Part shown: piece by piece, positions 33,831 to 47,036 of the stretch | How positions within the stretch are numbered: position 1 is the stretch's first letter | Layout: each line of letters begins with the position of its first letter | From: Mikania micrantha | Taxonomy: Eukaryota; Streptophyta; Magnoliopsida; Asterales; Asteraceae | Assembly: GCA_009363875.1 (NCBI GenBank) | Contig: CM018691.1 | Coordinates: 46,063,399 to 46,127,398 of the forward strand | DNA length: 64,000 nucleotides | Direction: 5' to 3' | Program-made: the position numbers and the translations under genes | The notes under the pieces: generated by a model | Told to the model about the DNA's origin: nothing | Seen by the model: the letters and a program-made list of their open reading frames with translations, nothing else | Database searches by the model: none

Positions 33831-35016
33831 AACTCCCGAACCCTGTCCCACCATCACCCTCTTCCTCGAATCTAATTGCTCCGATGCACTCACCCCTTCT
33901 GCTGGTTGATTCTAGCCTCTTTGATGTTCGATTTAGGGTCGAGCTTGGGTAGGCTACTGTTTTGAACCGGACGTGAGTCTAGGTCGAACAAAGTTCCAAG
34001 AAACCCTATTTTCGTGATCTTTCAAACGTCAATACCTCGTTTTTGAGTGGCTATCTTTTCCGATCTGTTGTAATTCTAGGTAGAGGACTTCAAGTTGGTC
34101 GTTTAGGCTCCAAAAACACGCGATTTGGCCCAAGAATTACCAAGTTATGGAGGTTTTAAGATGGTGATCTTTAGAGAGAGAGAGATGAACGGGATTGTGA
34201 GTTAGAGAGAGAGAGGGTTTGTCATAAATGAGAAAAATAGCCTCTTTCAAAGCTTATATACCCCTTTGTGTTCGGGTTCGTTTCGGTTGCTCGGTAGGTA
34301 TTTTTTCGTATTTTAAATAAAAGGATTATTTTAGGATGTTTAGAATACAATTATTATTAGAAATTATTTTAAATATCGTTGTATTAAATTATTTATCGAA
34401 TTATATCATTTTTACGCATTTAGTAGATTTTTTCGCGAAAGAATAAAATAGTTTTGTTAAATTTTATTTATGATGAGTTTCAAAATTGTAAAATAGGAAA
34501 TATTATATTTCCTTGAAATTATTATCGTTCATATCATTTTTCGTGTTCGTTTTCGTTTCGTCAGAACGCGTCGCCATCGCGCGTCTTCGTTCGAATCGTC
34601 ATTCGAACGAACACGACGATGGCTTGGTTTCTGATTCTTGTTCTCTACTGTTCAGTCAAATTTCATAATGTTAAACTTTCATAATCATTCGTACAGATCG
34701 TCACCTATACGAATAATTCGTCGGTTTAGCATTCCGTTATAACAACCGTTATAGTTTCGTTCTGTTTAACCTCACATACGTTTATACACAATAGTAACAA
34801 ATCAAGTATATGTGTTTCCACACTGTGTTGTCTGACATGTTTCTGACTGTTAAACCCTAAGGTTTTAATTAGATTTACAGACAATCGTATAATAGTCTCG
34901 TGTTAAGCATGATGTATCAATAGCATAAACATAGTTTCACGTAATGTGTACCTGAGTTACTGTACAAGTTACTGTTGCGATCACTGTTCCGGCACGCGTC
35001 CGGCACTGATGTTACA

Positions 35017-35030
35017 GTCTCCCCTTGTTA
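35017..35030 (-). promoter_or_regulatory. Polypurine tract of the Tekay-type element
   Basis: The minus strand reads AACAAGGGGAGAC directly before the 3' LTR, the priming site for plus-strand DNA synthesis. Confidence 0.75.
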
Positions 35031-35050
35031 GAGAAATTGCGTCCCGAAAT

Positions 35051-38000
35051 TTAAGACTCGTTATTCGGTACGGCTTCCTCTGTAAAGAGTTGGGGATACT
35101 TGTCCTTCATGTGATCTTCATGTTCCCAAGTAAACTCGAGTCCGCGCCTTGAGTTCCATCGAACCTTAACAATCGGAATACGGCTTCGCCTCAATTTCTT
35201 AACTTTGTGATCCATAATCTCTAAAGGTTCTTCTACAAAGTGTAAGTGTTCATCCAATTGAATTTCTTCAACCGGTATGATAAGAGTTTCATCAGCAAGG
35301 CATTTCTTCAAGTTTGAGACGTGAAACACGTCAAGTACACCACTAAGTTTATCCGGTAAGCTTAATCTGTATGCCACAGGACCAATACGTTCGATGATTT
35401 CGAACGGCCCCACGTATCTTGGTGTTAATTTGCCTTTCTTTGCAAAACAGACTACACCTTTCCATGGAGAAACCTTTAACATGACACGGTCTCCCACTTG
35501 GAATTCCAACGGCTTGCGTCGTTAACTAGCATAGCTCTTTTGTCTGCTTCTGGTAGCTTGTAGCCTTTATTGTATCTGAGCAATTTTGTCTGAGGTTTCC
35601 TGAATAAGTTCTGGCCCCTTTATACGATTATCTCCCACTTCCAACCAACGAATCGGCGATCGACATTTGCGACCATAGAGAGCCTCGAACGGTGCACATT
35701 CGATGCTACTATGATAACTGTTGTAGGAGAATTCGATTAGTGGCAAATGAGAATCCCAATTACCACCGAAGTCTAGAACACAAGTTCTCAACATGTCCTC
35801 TAGGGTTTGTATAGTATGTTCGCTTTGACCATCCGTTTGTGGATGATAAGTTGTACTCAAGTTTAATTGTGTCCCTAGAGATTTCTGCAATGATTGCCAG
35901 AACCTTGATGTAAATCTACTATAACGATCTGAGATGATAGACAATGGCACACCATGGCGTACCACTATCTCGTTGATGTAAAGCTTCGCTAGTTTATCCA
36001 TCGTGTAAGTTTCTCGCATCGGCAAGAAATGAGCAGATTTGGTTAATCGATCAACGATAACCCAAATAGTGTCATATCCACTGAAAGTGCGGGGTAGCTT
36101 AGTAACAAAGTCCATAGCTATCTATTCCCACTTCCAAAGTGGAATCTCAGGCTGTTCCAGTAAACCAGACGGTTTCTGGTGTTCCGCCTTCATTTTAGCA
36201 CACGTGACACATCGAACAACATACTCGGCTATGTCTTTCTTCACGCCCGGCCACCAATAATATGCATGCGAGTCTTGGTACATCTTATCAGCACCGGGAT
36301 GCATAGAATATTTGGTCTTGTGTGCTTCATCAAAAATAAGCTTTCTCAACTCATCTACTGCAGGAATCCATACACGATCCTTATAGTAAATGAGTCCATC
36401 AGGTTTTGTTTCCAAATGTTTTTCTACACCGCAATCAAGTTCTTTCTTCAAGTTTTCACGTTCAATAACCTCTTGTTGTGCTTGTATAATGTTGTTGTGT
36501 AAGCTTGTCTACACAGTCATTCCCATTGCTCTGACGCGCAAGGGTTTGACACGTTCTTTCCGGCTCAAGGCATCAGCCACAATGTTTGCCTTGCCCGGAT
36601 GATATTTGATTACACAGTCATAATCATTTAAAATCTCAAACCAACGTCACTGTCGCATGTTGAGTTCCTTCTGATTAAATATGTGTTGCAGACTCTTGTG
36701 ATCGGTGAATATGGTACACTTGGTGCCATATAAATTATGTCTCCAGATCTTTAAAGCAAATATCACATCTCCCAGTCCCAAATCATGAGTAGTGTAATTC
36801 TTCCCATGAATCATTAGTTGTCTCGAAGCATAGACAATAACTTTGTCTCGCTGCATAAGTACACAGCCAAGTCCCTGATGGGAAGCGTCACAATACACAA
36901 CAAAGTCATCACAACCATCTGGGAGAGATAAGATCGGAGCATCACATAGCTTTTGCTTTAAGTTCTGAAAGGCTTCTTCTTGCTTTTGTTCCCAAATAAA
37001 CGGCTCTCTTTTCTGTGTTAGCTTTGTGAGTGGCAGAGCTATCTTAGAAAAGTTCGAGATGAACCTTTTGTTAAAGCCTGCAAAGCCTAGAAAAGAACGT
37101 ATCTTCGTCGGTGTCTTCGGAGTGTCCCAATCCTTTATCGCCTCGATCTTGGCAGGATCAACGTGTATTCCCTCACTGTTAACTACGTGACCCAGAAATT
37201 GAACCTCTTTTAACCAAAACTCGCACTTGGAGAATTTGGCATAGAGTTTCTCTTCCTTTAACAGTTCCAAGATCATTCTAGGGTGTTGCTCATGTTCTGC
37301 TTTGCTTTTGGAATAGATCAATATGTCATCAATGAAAACAATAATAAATTGATCTAAGTACGGCTTACACACTCGGTTCATGAGGTCCATGAAAACCGCG
37401 GGTGCATTCGTCAACCCAAAAGGCATCACCATAAACTCGTAATGCTCGTATCTGGTACGAAGCGTCGTCTTTGGTATGTCTTCATCTTGTACTCAGAGCT
37501 GATGGTATCCGGAATGCAGATCGATCTTTGAAAAGTACTAAGCTCCTTGCAATTGGTCAAACAAATCATCAATCCTCGGTAGTGGATATCGATTCTTGAT
37601 GGTTAGTTTGTTTAGCTCCCTGTACTCTATGCACATACGAAAGGATCCATCCTTCTTTTTCACGAACAAAACCAGAGCTCCCCAAGGTGAATAGCTCGGT
37701 CGGATGAAACCTTTGTCAAGTAGCTCCTGTAGGTTGTGCTAACCTGTAAAGAGATTTAGCTACAGGTGTTGCTCTAGGAATCAGATCAATGTGAAACTCT
37801 ACCGGTCGCACAGGTGGCAAACCGAGTAGATCTTCAGGAAACACTTCAGGGTATTCCTTTACTATCGGCACGTCTTGTATCGTTTTCTTGTCTTTCTCTT
37901 TCTCCACCACATGAGCCAAGAAAGCTATGCATTTCTTTTGGAGCCACTTACACGCTTTTATGCATGATATGATCTTTACGTTTCGCTTTGCTTGATCCCC

Positions 38001-39681
38001 ACGAACTTCCAATACAAGATTATTCATCACTGGAATTTGAAGTAGCTTTTCGGAACAGATGACTTCAACTCTATTGAGTGATAGCCAATCCATTCCCACT
38101 ATGATATCGAAACTGCCCAACTCCATCGGCAACAAGTCGATGGTAAATGTGTGACCTATGAGTGTAAGTGGGCAGTTGCTAAGTATAGTGTTAACTGTAA
38201 CTTGCTTTCCGTTCGCTACTTCGATAATGTAAGGGGAATCTAAAGTTTCATCAGTAAGACTAAGTTGTCGTGCAAAATCAAATGAAATAAAGCTCTGGTC
38301 TGCACCAGTATCAAATAGTATAGATGCATAAGAGTCATGTAAAAGAAATGTACCAGTGACCACATTAGGGTCTTGGCGTGCAGCATTGCTCCGATAACAA
38401 AATCTCGTCCTCGAGGTGCTTGTGCTCCTTGTTGCACTCTCTTTGGACATTCACGGGAGAAATGACCCATTTCCCTGCAGTTATAGCATCCCCTGTTGTC
38501 GTTGTTATTGCTTGGTGATGGTGGTGGAGGTAGTGCCGGTAGTGCCCTTGCTGCAGTGTTGGTAGCTTGATTTACAGCAAAACGACATCTTGCAACCCAG
38601 TGGCCAAATCGACTACAATTAGTGAATTTCCTACATTGAGCAGTAGGATGATGATGATATTTGCAGTGAGTGCACTGAGGATGCTCTCCCCATAGATCTT
38701 GGGTGCAGGATTGGCAGGTGCTGCAGGAGCCTGTCTCAAAGGAGTGACGGCCGCATAGTTCTTAACGACCTTCTGTTTCTTCTTTTGATGGTACTCTGGT
38801 TTCTTTATTGTTGCTTCCTTAGATTTTCCAGTTTCATCTTTCAAAACTCCTGACCTCACCATTACCCCAGTATGTTTAGCTGAAAGAGCAATGGTTGACT
38901 CCAAGGTAGCAGGATTTGCAGCCAACACAATGCTTTGAATGCAGGAGGGTAAACCAACTACATATCTATCAATCAGTTTCTCCAGAGTTGGCACCATTTC
39001 TGGCACCAAGGCTACCAGTTCGTGATAGTGGGTGATGAAAGTCATATGGTCGGCTCCCTTCATCACATGGTTCGAGAGCTCAACCTCTAGTTGCTGCAGT
39101 TCGTGTTTTGGACAGATTTCGTTCCTCATAAGAAGTTTGAACTCTGCCCAGGGCATTGCCATAGCATCATCCCTTCCTTGGGCTCCGATCTGAGCGTTCC
39201 ACCATGTCAAAGCTCGCTTGCTGAAAGATCCAGACGCATAGCGAACTTTGTGGTGTTCTGGACAACTGCTTATGTCCAAGGTGTTCTCCATTTTCTCCAG
39301 CCATTGGATCAGTCCAACAGCTCCTTCCACACCAGTAAAGCTTGGTGGCTTGCATCCTACAAAGGATTTGTAGGAGCAATCTGAAGTGTGATTAGTGCTT
39401 CCACTAGCTTCCCCTGTATGGCCAGAAAAGTTACCGTCGCCTCAAAGTATGTTGATCATCTCCGGAATAATATCCTTCATCTGGTTAGACAACTGACTAC
39501 ACAGTAATGTTGCCAAAGCAACGGTAGCATGATCAAGGACCGGACCCGCATTCGGGTTTGGAGGAGGACTATATGGAGGAGGAGGAGGTGGCGGTGGTGA
39601 ACCTAGTGGTGATGGTGTCGATGAGTGAGGTGCAGATGTTTGTGGAGTAGGCACCGGGGTCGGTTGTCTTCTAGGCGGCAT
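35051..39681 (-). pseudogene. gag-pol: Tekay-type Gag-Pol, broken
   Basis: It starts MPPRRQPTPVP at 39681. Gag has SFTGVEG... and LTWWNAQ (39330-38700), two-part zinc knuckle region (C..C..H..C, then CYNCREMGHFSREC near 38470), protease with ILFDTGADQSF (about 38310), and RT with FIDDILIYSK (about 37340). RNase H (VVYCDASHQGLG), integrase with HHCC finger and IISD, and a chromodomain (VRWNSRRGLEFTWEHED, about 35130) follow. Lesions include a TGA at about 39442, frameshifts near 38700 and 38430, a deletion of about 30 bp near 37730 compared with the older copy, and stops near 37535, 37495, 36647, 36510, 36120 and 35566. The chromodomain places it in the chromoviruses, closest to Tekay/Del by motif. 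Confidence 0.9.
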
Positions 39682-39835
39682 TCTAATCATAACCAAAAGA
39701 ATTTGGTTAGTGCAGTGATCAAATGCAGAAGACACAATGGAAACTTAAGTCTTATGTTCTCTACATTAGGGTCCCTAAGTTATAGTCTAGGCCAAACCGT
39801 TTAAGTACATGACCAATTATTCTCTATAACCTTAA

Positions 39836-39847
39836 GCTCTAATACCA
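39836..39847 (-). promoter_or_regulatory. Primer binding site of the Tekay-type element, tRNA-Met type
   Basis: The minus strand TGGTATTAGAGC lies 3 nt inside the 5' LTR. It differs from the canonical TGGTATCAGAGC at one position. Confidence 0.7.
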
Positions 39848-39850
39848 ATC

Positions 39851-42800
39851 TGTCACACCCCGAGTCGGCAGGGTTGGATCGAAGTCCCCGTCGGGCGGAA
39901 GGTTCTCTGGGCGCGATATCGTGGATGATAATCGTGATGATCAGATTGTTTACATAGCATCAATGTTAAGAATAACTAAAGCATAATAAAGCATTTAGAT
40001 ATGATTATAAAGTTAAATTACAATGTCAATGTTCAGTATTATAACTCGGTAAACCCAACAAAAGAATCAATGTTTTTCTATCTTGTAATCTGTACAAGAC
40101 AACCAAAAGTGATTCGTATGATTAACAAAATATGTGCTTCCAAAATCAACTAGGTCCTCTATCTAGGCCGCCTAGCATGCAATCCAAAGCCTTAGCATAA
40201 ACATGTTGATCACCTGAGAAAGCATGTAATAAAACAAAGTCAACACAATGGTTGGTGAGTTCATAAAGTTTATAAGTTTAAAATAGCTTTAACAAACCTC
40301 TTTCGATAAAACCTTAACCTCATTAACTCCACACATAATATCCCAATCGGTATGCTTATATATATGGCATACCCCTGAGTCGAGCCTACAACTCGCCCAG
40401 ACGCCGTCCCACCACATACTAATCCGCATATGACACTGTTGTTAATAATAATTAAGCATTTTACCTACCATTCAACCCATTCTTCATCATAGCTTTAGTT
40501 TACTGTTTCAAAGTTTACAAGTCTATAGAATTTGTAAGTATTAGCTTCAAAATAAGTTTAACAAGCATCATAGTTTCACAAGCACATAGTTTAGCTTTCC
40601 CTAATCTCATGCGTGAGTACAAGCTTTGCTATAGCAGAAGTTTAGCAATTACGTAGCTCACGGCTAGATACAAGCTCTGCTCTAGCAGAAGTTTAGCCAT
40701 TACGTATCTCATGAATTAGTTAAGCTTAGTCTAGCAATTACGTGTCTCCTATACAAGATACAAGCTCTGCTCTAGCAGAAGTTTAGCAATTACGTATCTC
40801 ATAGACACAAGCCATGAATACACAAACAATCCAGCTATTACATATCTCATATAAGCAGACAAAAGCTCTGCTCTCGTAGAAGTTTAGCAATTACATGTCT
40901 CTTATATAGATAATAATAGCTTAGCCTCGTCATGGTTTAGTTTTCATGTATCTCAATACACAGGTACAAGCTCTACTCTAGCAGAAGTTTAGCAATTACG
41001 TAGCCTATGATTAGATACATGCTTAGTATTTCGCGCGCAATCATAGTTTCAAGCATATAGATTCAAGCATCCACGTATAGTTTCAACATGAATTTCATAG
41101 CATAAGCATCAAGTCTCAAGTTTAATCGTATAGTTTCTAGCATAAGCATCAACTCTCACTTTTAAGCATATAGTTTCATAAGCATCAAGTCTCAAGCATA
41201 TAGTTTCTAACATAAGCATCAAGTCTCAAGTTTCAAGCTTCTCAAAGTATATTAGATTCCAAGCATAAGTCTCATTGTAAGCATCATGTTTAAGTATAAA
41301 AGCATTAAATAACATTTCAATAGTTTATTAAAATGTTTAACATGCTTCTCAGTCCCGAAGTAAAACAAATAAGTTTGAAAAGCGACAAATGAACTCACCT
41401 TGTGTCCGTAGTGGTTGACTAAGCAAAAAAAGAATGCAGGCTCTCTTTGTTTGTACTTGTTGTAAGGTTCACAATCCTGTATTGATTTCATATAGTTTAT
41501 AACTTATAAGTATTCGTTGTGGTGACTTGTGTGCGTGTACGTGTTAGCCCTAGGGTTGGCTAACACTTGTGAGTCTTGTTCATTATCCGGCCCGAAGTTC
41601 AATACCTAGTGTAACTAGGCATTGAATCTCTTTTATTGTTTACCAAATTCCTACTTCCTCTTCCATTTACAATTGTACTTTTAAATAAAGTTCTAAGTGT
41701 TGACATAGTTTGTCTAGAATTTCTTGTTATCACCCATGTGATATCCGACATGACAATCCGTACATGCATTTACCATTGACTCTTAAATGTATGCTCGTGT
41801 GTTTGTTATCATCGTAAATTCATTGGGCCAGATAATATGTTGGGTCTCATGGTTCATGCGGGTCTAATGTGGTGATATGGGCCACCATTGGGCCCAATTG
41901 TATAACGATTTGGGCTGGACAAAAGAGGCTTGGATCGATGGTTTTATGTTGGGCAAAAAATCAGTGGGCCAATGGGGAGATGCTTGGGCCTTGTTACACC
42001 CCAATTGGGCCGAAGCTAATGGCGTGGCTGTTTATATCACGGTTGGGCCAACTCCATGGTTTGGGCCGAAGAGAATACACAGCTAATTGATTGGGCTTGG
42101 GCCGACTAGGCTAGAAAATGTGACAAGTGCCAGCGAACCCATCAATTGGGTAGGGAAGGTTCGGCTACAAAGTGTCTCAAGGTTCGGTCTTTATTTTGGC
42201 ATCAAGGTTCGGCTGTGGCCGAAAGCCATGCAGGGTTCGACTCTGGTTCGCCAAGCATCATGGATTCGTCACCCTCAGAAGGGTTCGCAGCCATGCAAAG
42301 GGTTCGGTACTCCTTAAGGTTCGCCTATGAGCATAGGTTCGGTGCTAGTTCTTGCATGAAGATTCGGGAGTTGGTAGCTTGTACACAAAGGTTCGGTTAA
42401 CCATGGAAGGTTCGTAACATGCGAAAGGTTCGGTAATGATTTGGTGAGGGTTCGGCTGCATGGGTTCTATACCATAAGTTCGTAGGTCCTTAGGCTCGTC
42501 TATGGTTCGCTAACACCCATGGTTCGGCTGCTTTGGTTGACCATGAGGGGAAGGTTCAGCCCGATGAGAACTCTACAAGTTCGTGCATCCATGAACAAGG
42601 CATGCAACGGGTTCGGTTAACCTCTAAAGGTTCGGCTAATGGTGGTAGACGAACCAAAGGTTCACTGCTGAGTCCAGGATTCGTCAAAAGGAGGTTCGCA
42701 GCTAGGGCTCGTGCATGGAGGTTCGGTTGAGGAGGGTGCTCACTGCAAAGGTTCGGCTGCCCAATGGGTGCAGCCAAAAACTCCCGAACCCTGTTCCACC

Positions 42801-43999
42801 ATCACCCTCTTCCTCGAATCTAATTGCTCCGATGCACTCACCCCTTCTGCTGGTTGATTCTAGCCTCTTTGATGTTCAATTTAGGGTCTAGGTTGGGTAG
42901 GCTACTGTTTTAAACCGGATGTGAGTCTAGGTCGAACAAAGTTCCAAGAAACCCTATTTTCGTGATCTTTCAAACGTCAATACCTTGTTTTTCAGTGGCT
43001 ATCTTTTCCAATCTGCTGTACTTCTAGGTAGAGGACTTCAAGATGGTCGTTTAGTCTCCAAAAACACGCGATTTGGCCCAAGAATGACCAAGTTATGGAG
43101 GTTTTAAGATGGTGATCTTTAGAGAGAGAGAGATGAACGGGAGTATGAGTTAGAGAGAGAGAGGGTTTGTCATAAATGAGAAAAATAGCCTCTATCAAGG
43201 CTTATATACCCCGTGTGTGTTCGGGTTTGTTTCGGTTGCTCGATGCGTATTTTTGTCGCGTATCTGGATCGTTACGCGCGTGTTTTTCGTATTTTAAATA
43301 AAAGGATTATTTTAGGATGTTTAGAATACGATTATTATTAGAAATTATTTTAAATATCGTTGTATTAAATTATTTATCGAATTATATCATTCTTACGCGT
43401 TTAGTAGATTTTTTTGCGAAATAATAAAATAGTTTTGTTAAATTTTATTTATGATGAGTTTCAAAATTATAAAATAGGAAATATTATATTTCCTTGAAAT
43501 TATTATCGTTCATATCATTTTTCTTGTTCGTTTTCGTTTCGTCAGAACGCGTCGCCATCGCGCGTATTCGTTCGAATCGTCATTCGAACAAACACGACGA
43601 TGGCTTCGCTTTCTGATTCGTGTTCTCTACTGTTCAGTCTTTATTTCAGAATGTTAAACTCTCAGAATCATTCGTACAGATCGTCACCTATACGAATAAT
43701 TCGTTGGTTTAGCATTCCGTTATAACAACCGTTATAGTTTCGTTCTGTTTAACCTCACACACATTTATACACAGTAGTATCAAATCAAGTATATGTGTTT
43801 CCACACTGTGTTGTCTGACATGTTTCTGACTGTTAAACCCTAAGGTTTTAATCAGATTTACAGACAATCGTATAATAGTCTCGTGTTAAGCATGATGTAT
43901 CAATAGCATAAACATAGTTTCACGTAATGTGTACCTGAGTTACTGTACAAGTTACTGTTGCGATCACTGTTCCGGAACTCGTCCGGCACTGATGTTACA
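39851..43999 (-). repeat. 5' LTR of the Tekay-type element (4149 bp)
   Basis: It has the same ends as 30794-35016. It differs by small substitutions, fewer tandem units near 40620-41010, and an extra stretch with 'gttacgcgcg' near 43250-43280. Confidence 0.9.
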
Positions 44000-44004
44000 G
44001 TTCT
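44000..44004. repeat. Target site duplication GTTCT (right)
   Basis: Identical to 30789-30793. Confidence 0.9.
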
Positions 44005-46653
44005 CTAGGAACTTCACTCCTCTTCTTCCTTCTATCGAGTTACGTATGCCAGAAGGTGACAGCTTTGTTGCACCCACACATGTTGAACCCACACCTTTCA
44101 CTTCTGTTCCTCACCCCATTAAGATCACCTACAAACGCCGCCGAACCCCGGAACAGATCTCTACAACTGTTCATGCACCTTCTTTCGAACCCATAAAGAA
44201 AAAAGTGAAGAGAACTGCCAAGGGCACAGTTCCACCTAAGGTGAAGGCCACACCTGTTGATACTCCACAGGTTCTTCCTCTGGAACCTGTGGTTGCCCTT
44301 AACCAGCCTGATAGCCCTCAGAGTATGTCACCACACATACCTGAGAATATCCAAAGGGATACCCCCATCATTGAGTCTGCTTCCGATGAAGCAACTCCAT
44401 TAGATCAGAGACTATCTCCCAGGTCTCCAGGTTCTTATCACCCAGAAATGCCCCCCACCCATTCTCTTACCCAGGCTGAAGGAACCTCTGCTATAGCTGT
44501 GGAGGAACCACTCTCTCCCACTACCCAAACACTTATGAGAGTGGTGACACAACTACAAGCCAGGTTCCCTAACCCAGAGCCTACCACTTCAGAGGTTGAC
44601 CCCAACAGTTCAGAAGGGGTCAATGCAGATAAGGCTGCCACTACTGATGAACCTTCTCAGGTTCTTCAAGACAGTGGTACAAGCAATAGGACCTCACCTG
44701 CGGCAACTCACACTCGGGAGGACTTCTTTGAAGCCCTTCTCAATGAGGGGAATCCAGGGTGCCAAGAAACCACAACTGGTGATGGAGGTGCAGAAGCTAG
44801 GCTCAGGACTCCATCGCCCAATAACTCCACTCAGGTGGATGAGGGCACCAACACACATGAATTGACGGCCACTATTTCATCGCACCAAGCCAGGGTAGCT
44901 CACCTAGAAACTGAGGGTGTTGCCCTGCGGCTGGAGGTCCAAGACAAGGATGCAACAATCTTGGACCTCAGGAGGCGACCCCGTGTCATACTCACACCTT
45001 TTTATCCTGATCCTGCTACCACTACTTTTATCTCCCCTGATGCTACCAAAAAGGGGGAGAAGGCATCATCTATAGTAGGGTCAGGATCAGAAGCCATAGA
45101 AGAGGAAGTTGCATAAGATGCCAACCCATCCATAGTCACATTGACTAATGAATGGGATGACTTCTTGGGCACTTATTTTCATTATACTACTACTTCATCT
45201 TCTTCTTCTTCTTCTTCTGATGATGGTGAGGCTGCCATAGAGATTGAGCAAGAGCTCACAACAGAGCTCTCTATGGAGCCTTAGTCCCCTGTTGGGACTT
45301 AGTCTCCTTCTGAGACTGCAGCCCAGGTTGCCATGGAGGAAACCACTCAAGAAGAACAGCCTATCTCCATGGAACCTGTGTCCCCTTCTGGGACAAAGGC
45401 TGCTGAAGAGTCTCCTTCTGAGACTACAGCCAAGGTTGCCATGGAGGAACCCACTCAGGAACAACAGCCTATCTCCATGGAACCTGTGTCCCCTTTTGGG
45501 ACAAGGGCTGCTGCAGACCTCTCCTCCATTCCTGAGCACTCTATGGATGCTGCTAAGGAATCACCCAACTTGGTTGGTCAACTGGAGGAGGCAGTGAATG
45601 CTAAGGCTAATTCCGAAGCTGCAGCTGCTTCCGAAGGCCCAGTCATCCTTGATGATTCCTCCACAGAGGAGCTAGTTGCCAATGAACCAACTGGTGAGGC
45701 CAGGATCCATCTCCTCTAGGGTAAAAATGATGGACAAGGGAAAAAGGAAACTGACCCCAGAGGAGGAATCAGAACAGGAGGAGAGGGTACCAAAGAAGAA
45801 GAAAGGCCGACCAGACACCTCATTGGATGATGACCTTATCAAACTATCTGCTCTTCTCCAAGAGAACGGATATGATATTGATGAGGTGCTGCTCTGGTCG
45901 GTACCTGAAATGGCTGCTAAGCTGGAGAAGGTGCAGCAGCAAGAACAAGCAGCTGCTGCATCCAAAGCCATGACCGCACTTACAAAGAAACAAAAGGATA
46001 CAGCCTACAGAGACAGAATGAAGGCTATCCTACTGTAGTATGGCTTTCATGCTCGGCAGCTAGGCCCCATGAAGAACTCAACTATGGACATGCACGTTAG
46101 AGACATAAAAGCCAAGATTTCCAGAGGTGAGTTACTTTCTATAGAGCAAATTCAGGCCCAAAGGGCAAGCCTAAACTTGGGCTTAGGTCTAGGGGGAGGA
46201 GTCAGAATAGAAATGCCCCTCTCTGGTGCATGGATCAGAGAGGGTAAAGAAGTCATGTGTGGGGAAGCAACAAAGGCTATGTTCCCCAACATGTTCCCCC
46301 TAGACCCTAAAGAAGAACTAGCAGCTCCTCCATCAATTCCTTCTATGGATAACATGCCAATCTCTTCAGTGATCAAGATTAACAAGGGTAAAAAGGCTGC
46401 ACAGAAACAACAATCAAAAGAACCTGATCCTGAGAGACAATCAAAGGCTGATGAGAGGAGAAAAGAGCATTCAAGAACTGAGGATGCAGGTCCACAGCCC
46501 ACTACAACAACAGATGCAGCAGTGGGCTCAAATGTGGAAGATCAGCAGGCCAGAGATCAGCGGAGTCAAGCTATTGCCCAAGATAAACCAAGATTCAGAA
46601 GAAGAAAGAGCATAGCTAGTAAGGAAAAAGAGAACTACTGCCATCTCATCTGA
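44005..46653 (+). pseudogene. Third ORF of the SIRE-type element, 3' part
   Basis: The frame of 30085-30793 resumes exactly after the nested element once one copy of the 5-bp duplication is discounted. The protein is Pro/Ser/Thr/Glu-rich with Lys/Arg clusters (KKKVKR near 44200, KGKRKL and PKKKKGRP near 45735-45810), suggesting nuclear or nucleic-acid association rather than a membrane protein. A Ser- and Glu-rich part holds a 108-bp (36-residue) tandem duplication at 45303-45518. Stops lie at 45114, about 45283 and 45299. A frameshift separates 45719 from 45676-46038, and a stop at 46036 precedes the last piece 46069-46653. The function of this ORF in SIRE elements is not settled. It is conventionally called env-like. 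Confidence 0.7.
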
Positions 46654-47022
46654 CTCTCAGCCAGATTCACAACCCTCAGAACCAAAAGCCACACCAGACG
46701 CTTCAGAGCCTAAGGAACATCCAAGAGACCTCCATGGACTGATTCATCATCATTCTTACATCCCTATAGTGAAGTGGAGCTTTGATGCACTTCATAAGAT
46801 GTTCACAATAACTCAGTTCAATGGAGGGATAAAGTTTTTGATATCATGCATCTGATGGTGCTGGCTGAGCCCTTTATTTTTGATCTTGAAAGGCTTCCAC
46901 TGGATAATCCAGACAATGGATCAGATGGAAGCATAGCAATTAAATGGGTAAAGGCTAGTGCTCATGTTCTGACAGGGGAGAGGATAACAAGGAGAATCAC
47001 ATAAGAAGTTTTGATAGCATCA
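46654..47022 (+). other. Tail between third ORF and polypurine tract
   Basis: Residual coding-like sequence (for example LTGERITRR) occurs in shifting frames. It is probably the decayed end of the third ORF. Confidence 0.4.
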
Positions 47023-47036
47023 GCCTAGGGGGAGAC
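47023..47036 (+). promoter_or_regulatory. Polypurine tract of the SIRE-type element
   Basis: 'cctagggggagac' lies directly before the 3' LTR. Confidence 0.8.

Larger units (their letters stand above)
30794..35016 (-). repeat. 3' LTR of the Tekay-type element (4223 bp)
   Basis: It runs from TGTCACACCCC to CACTGATGTTACA. It holds a tandem array of about 60-110-bp units with 'gctctgctctagcagaagttta' (31560-32045), including one recent duplication near 31860-32040, and a GGTTCG-rich region (33190-33830). The open frames within the LTR are not genes. Confidence 0.9.
30794..43999 (-). mobile_element. Complete Tekay/Del-type Ty3/gypsy element (13.2 kb, TSD GTTCT)
   Basis: In plus coordinates: 3' LTR 30794-35016, polypurine tract 35017-35030, gag-pol 35051-39681 on the minus strand, PBS 39836-39847, 5' LTR 39851-43999. 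Perfect 5-bp flanks GTTCT lie at 30789-30793 and 44000-44004. It is inserted in the third ORF of the SIRE-type element. The coding region has many stops and frameshifts, but the LTRs remain very similar. Confidence 0.92.

Noticed and set aside
33139..33952. Several overlapping open frames on the plus strand, repeated at 42087-42777
   Set aside because: They lie within the LTRs of the Tekay-type element, follow the GGTTCG motif, and match no family I recognise.
35017..39850. Endogenous pararetrovirus
   Set aside because: Domain order with integrase, chromodomain, LTRs, PBS and TSD identifies a Ty3/gypsy retrotransposon, and no movement or coat protein is present.
45195..45539. Minus-strand Gly/Leu/Arg-rich open frame with internal repeats
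   Set aside because: It is the antisense of the tandem duplication in the third ORF of the SIRE-type element.
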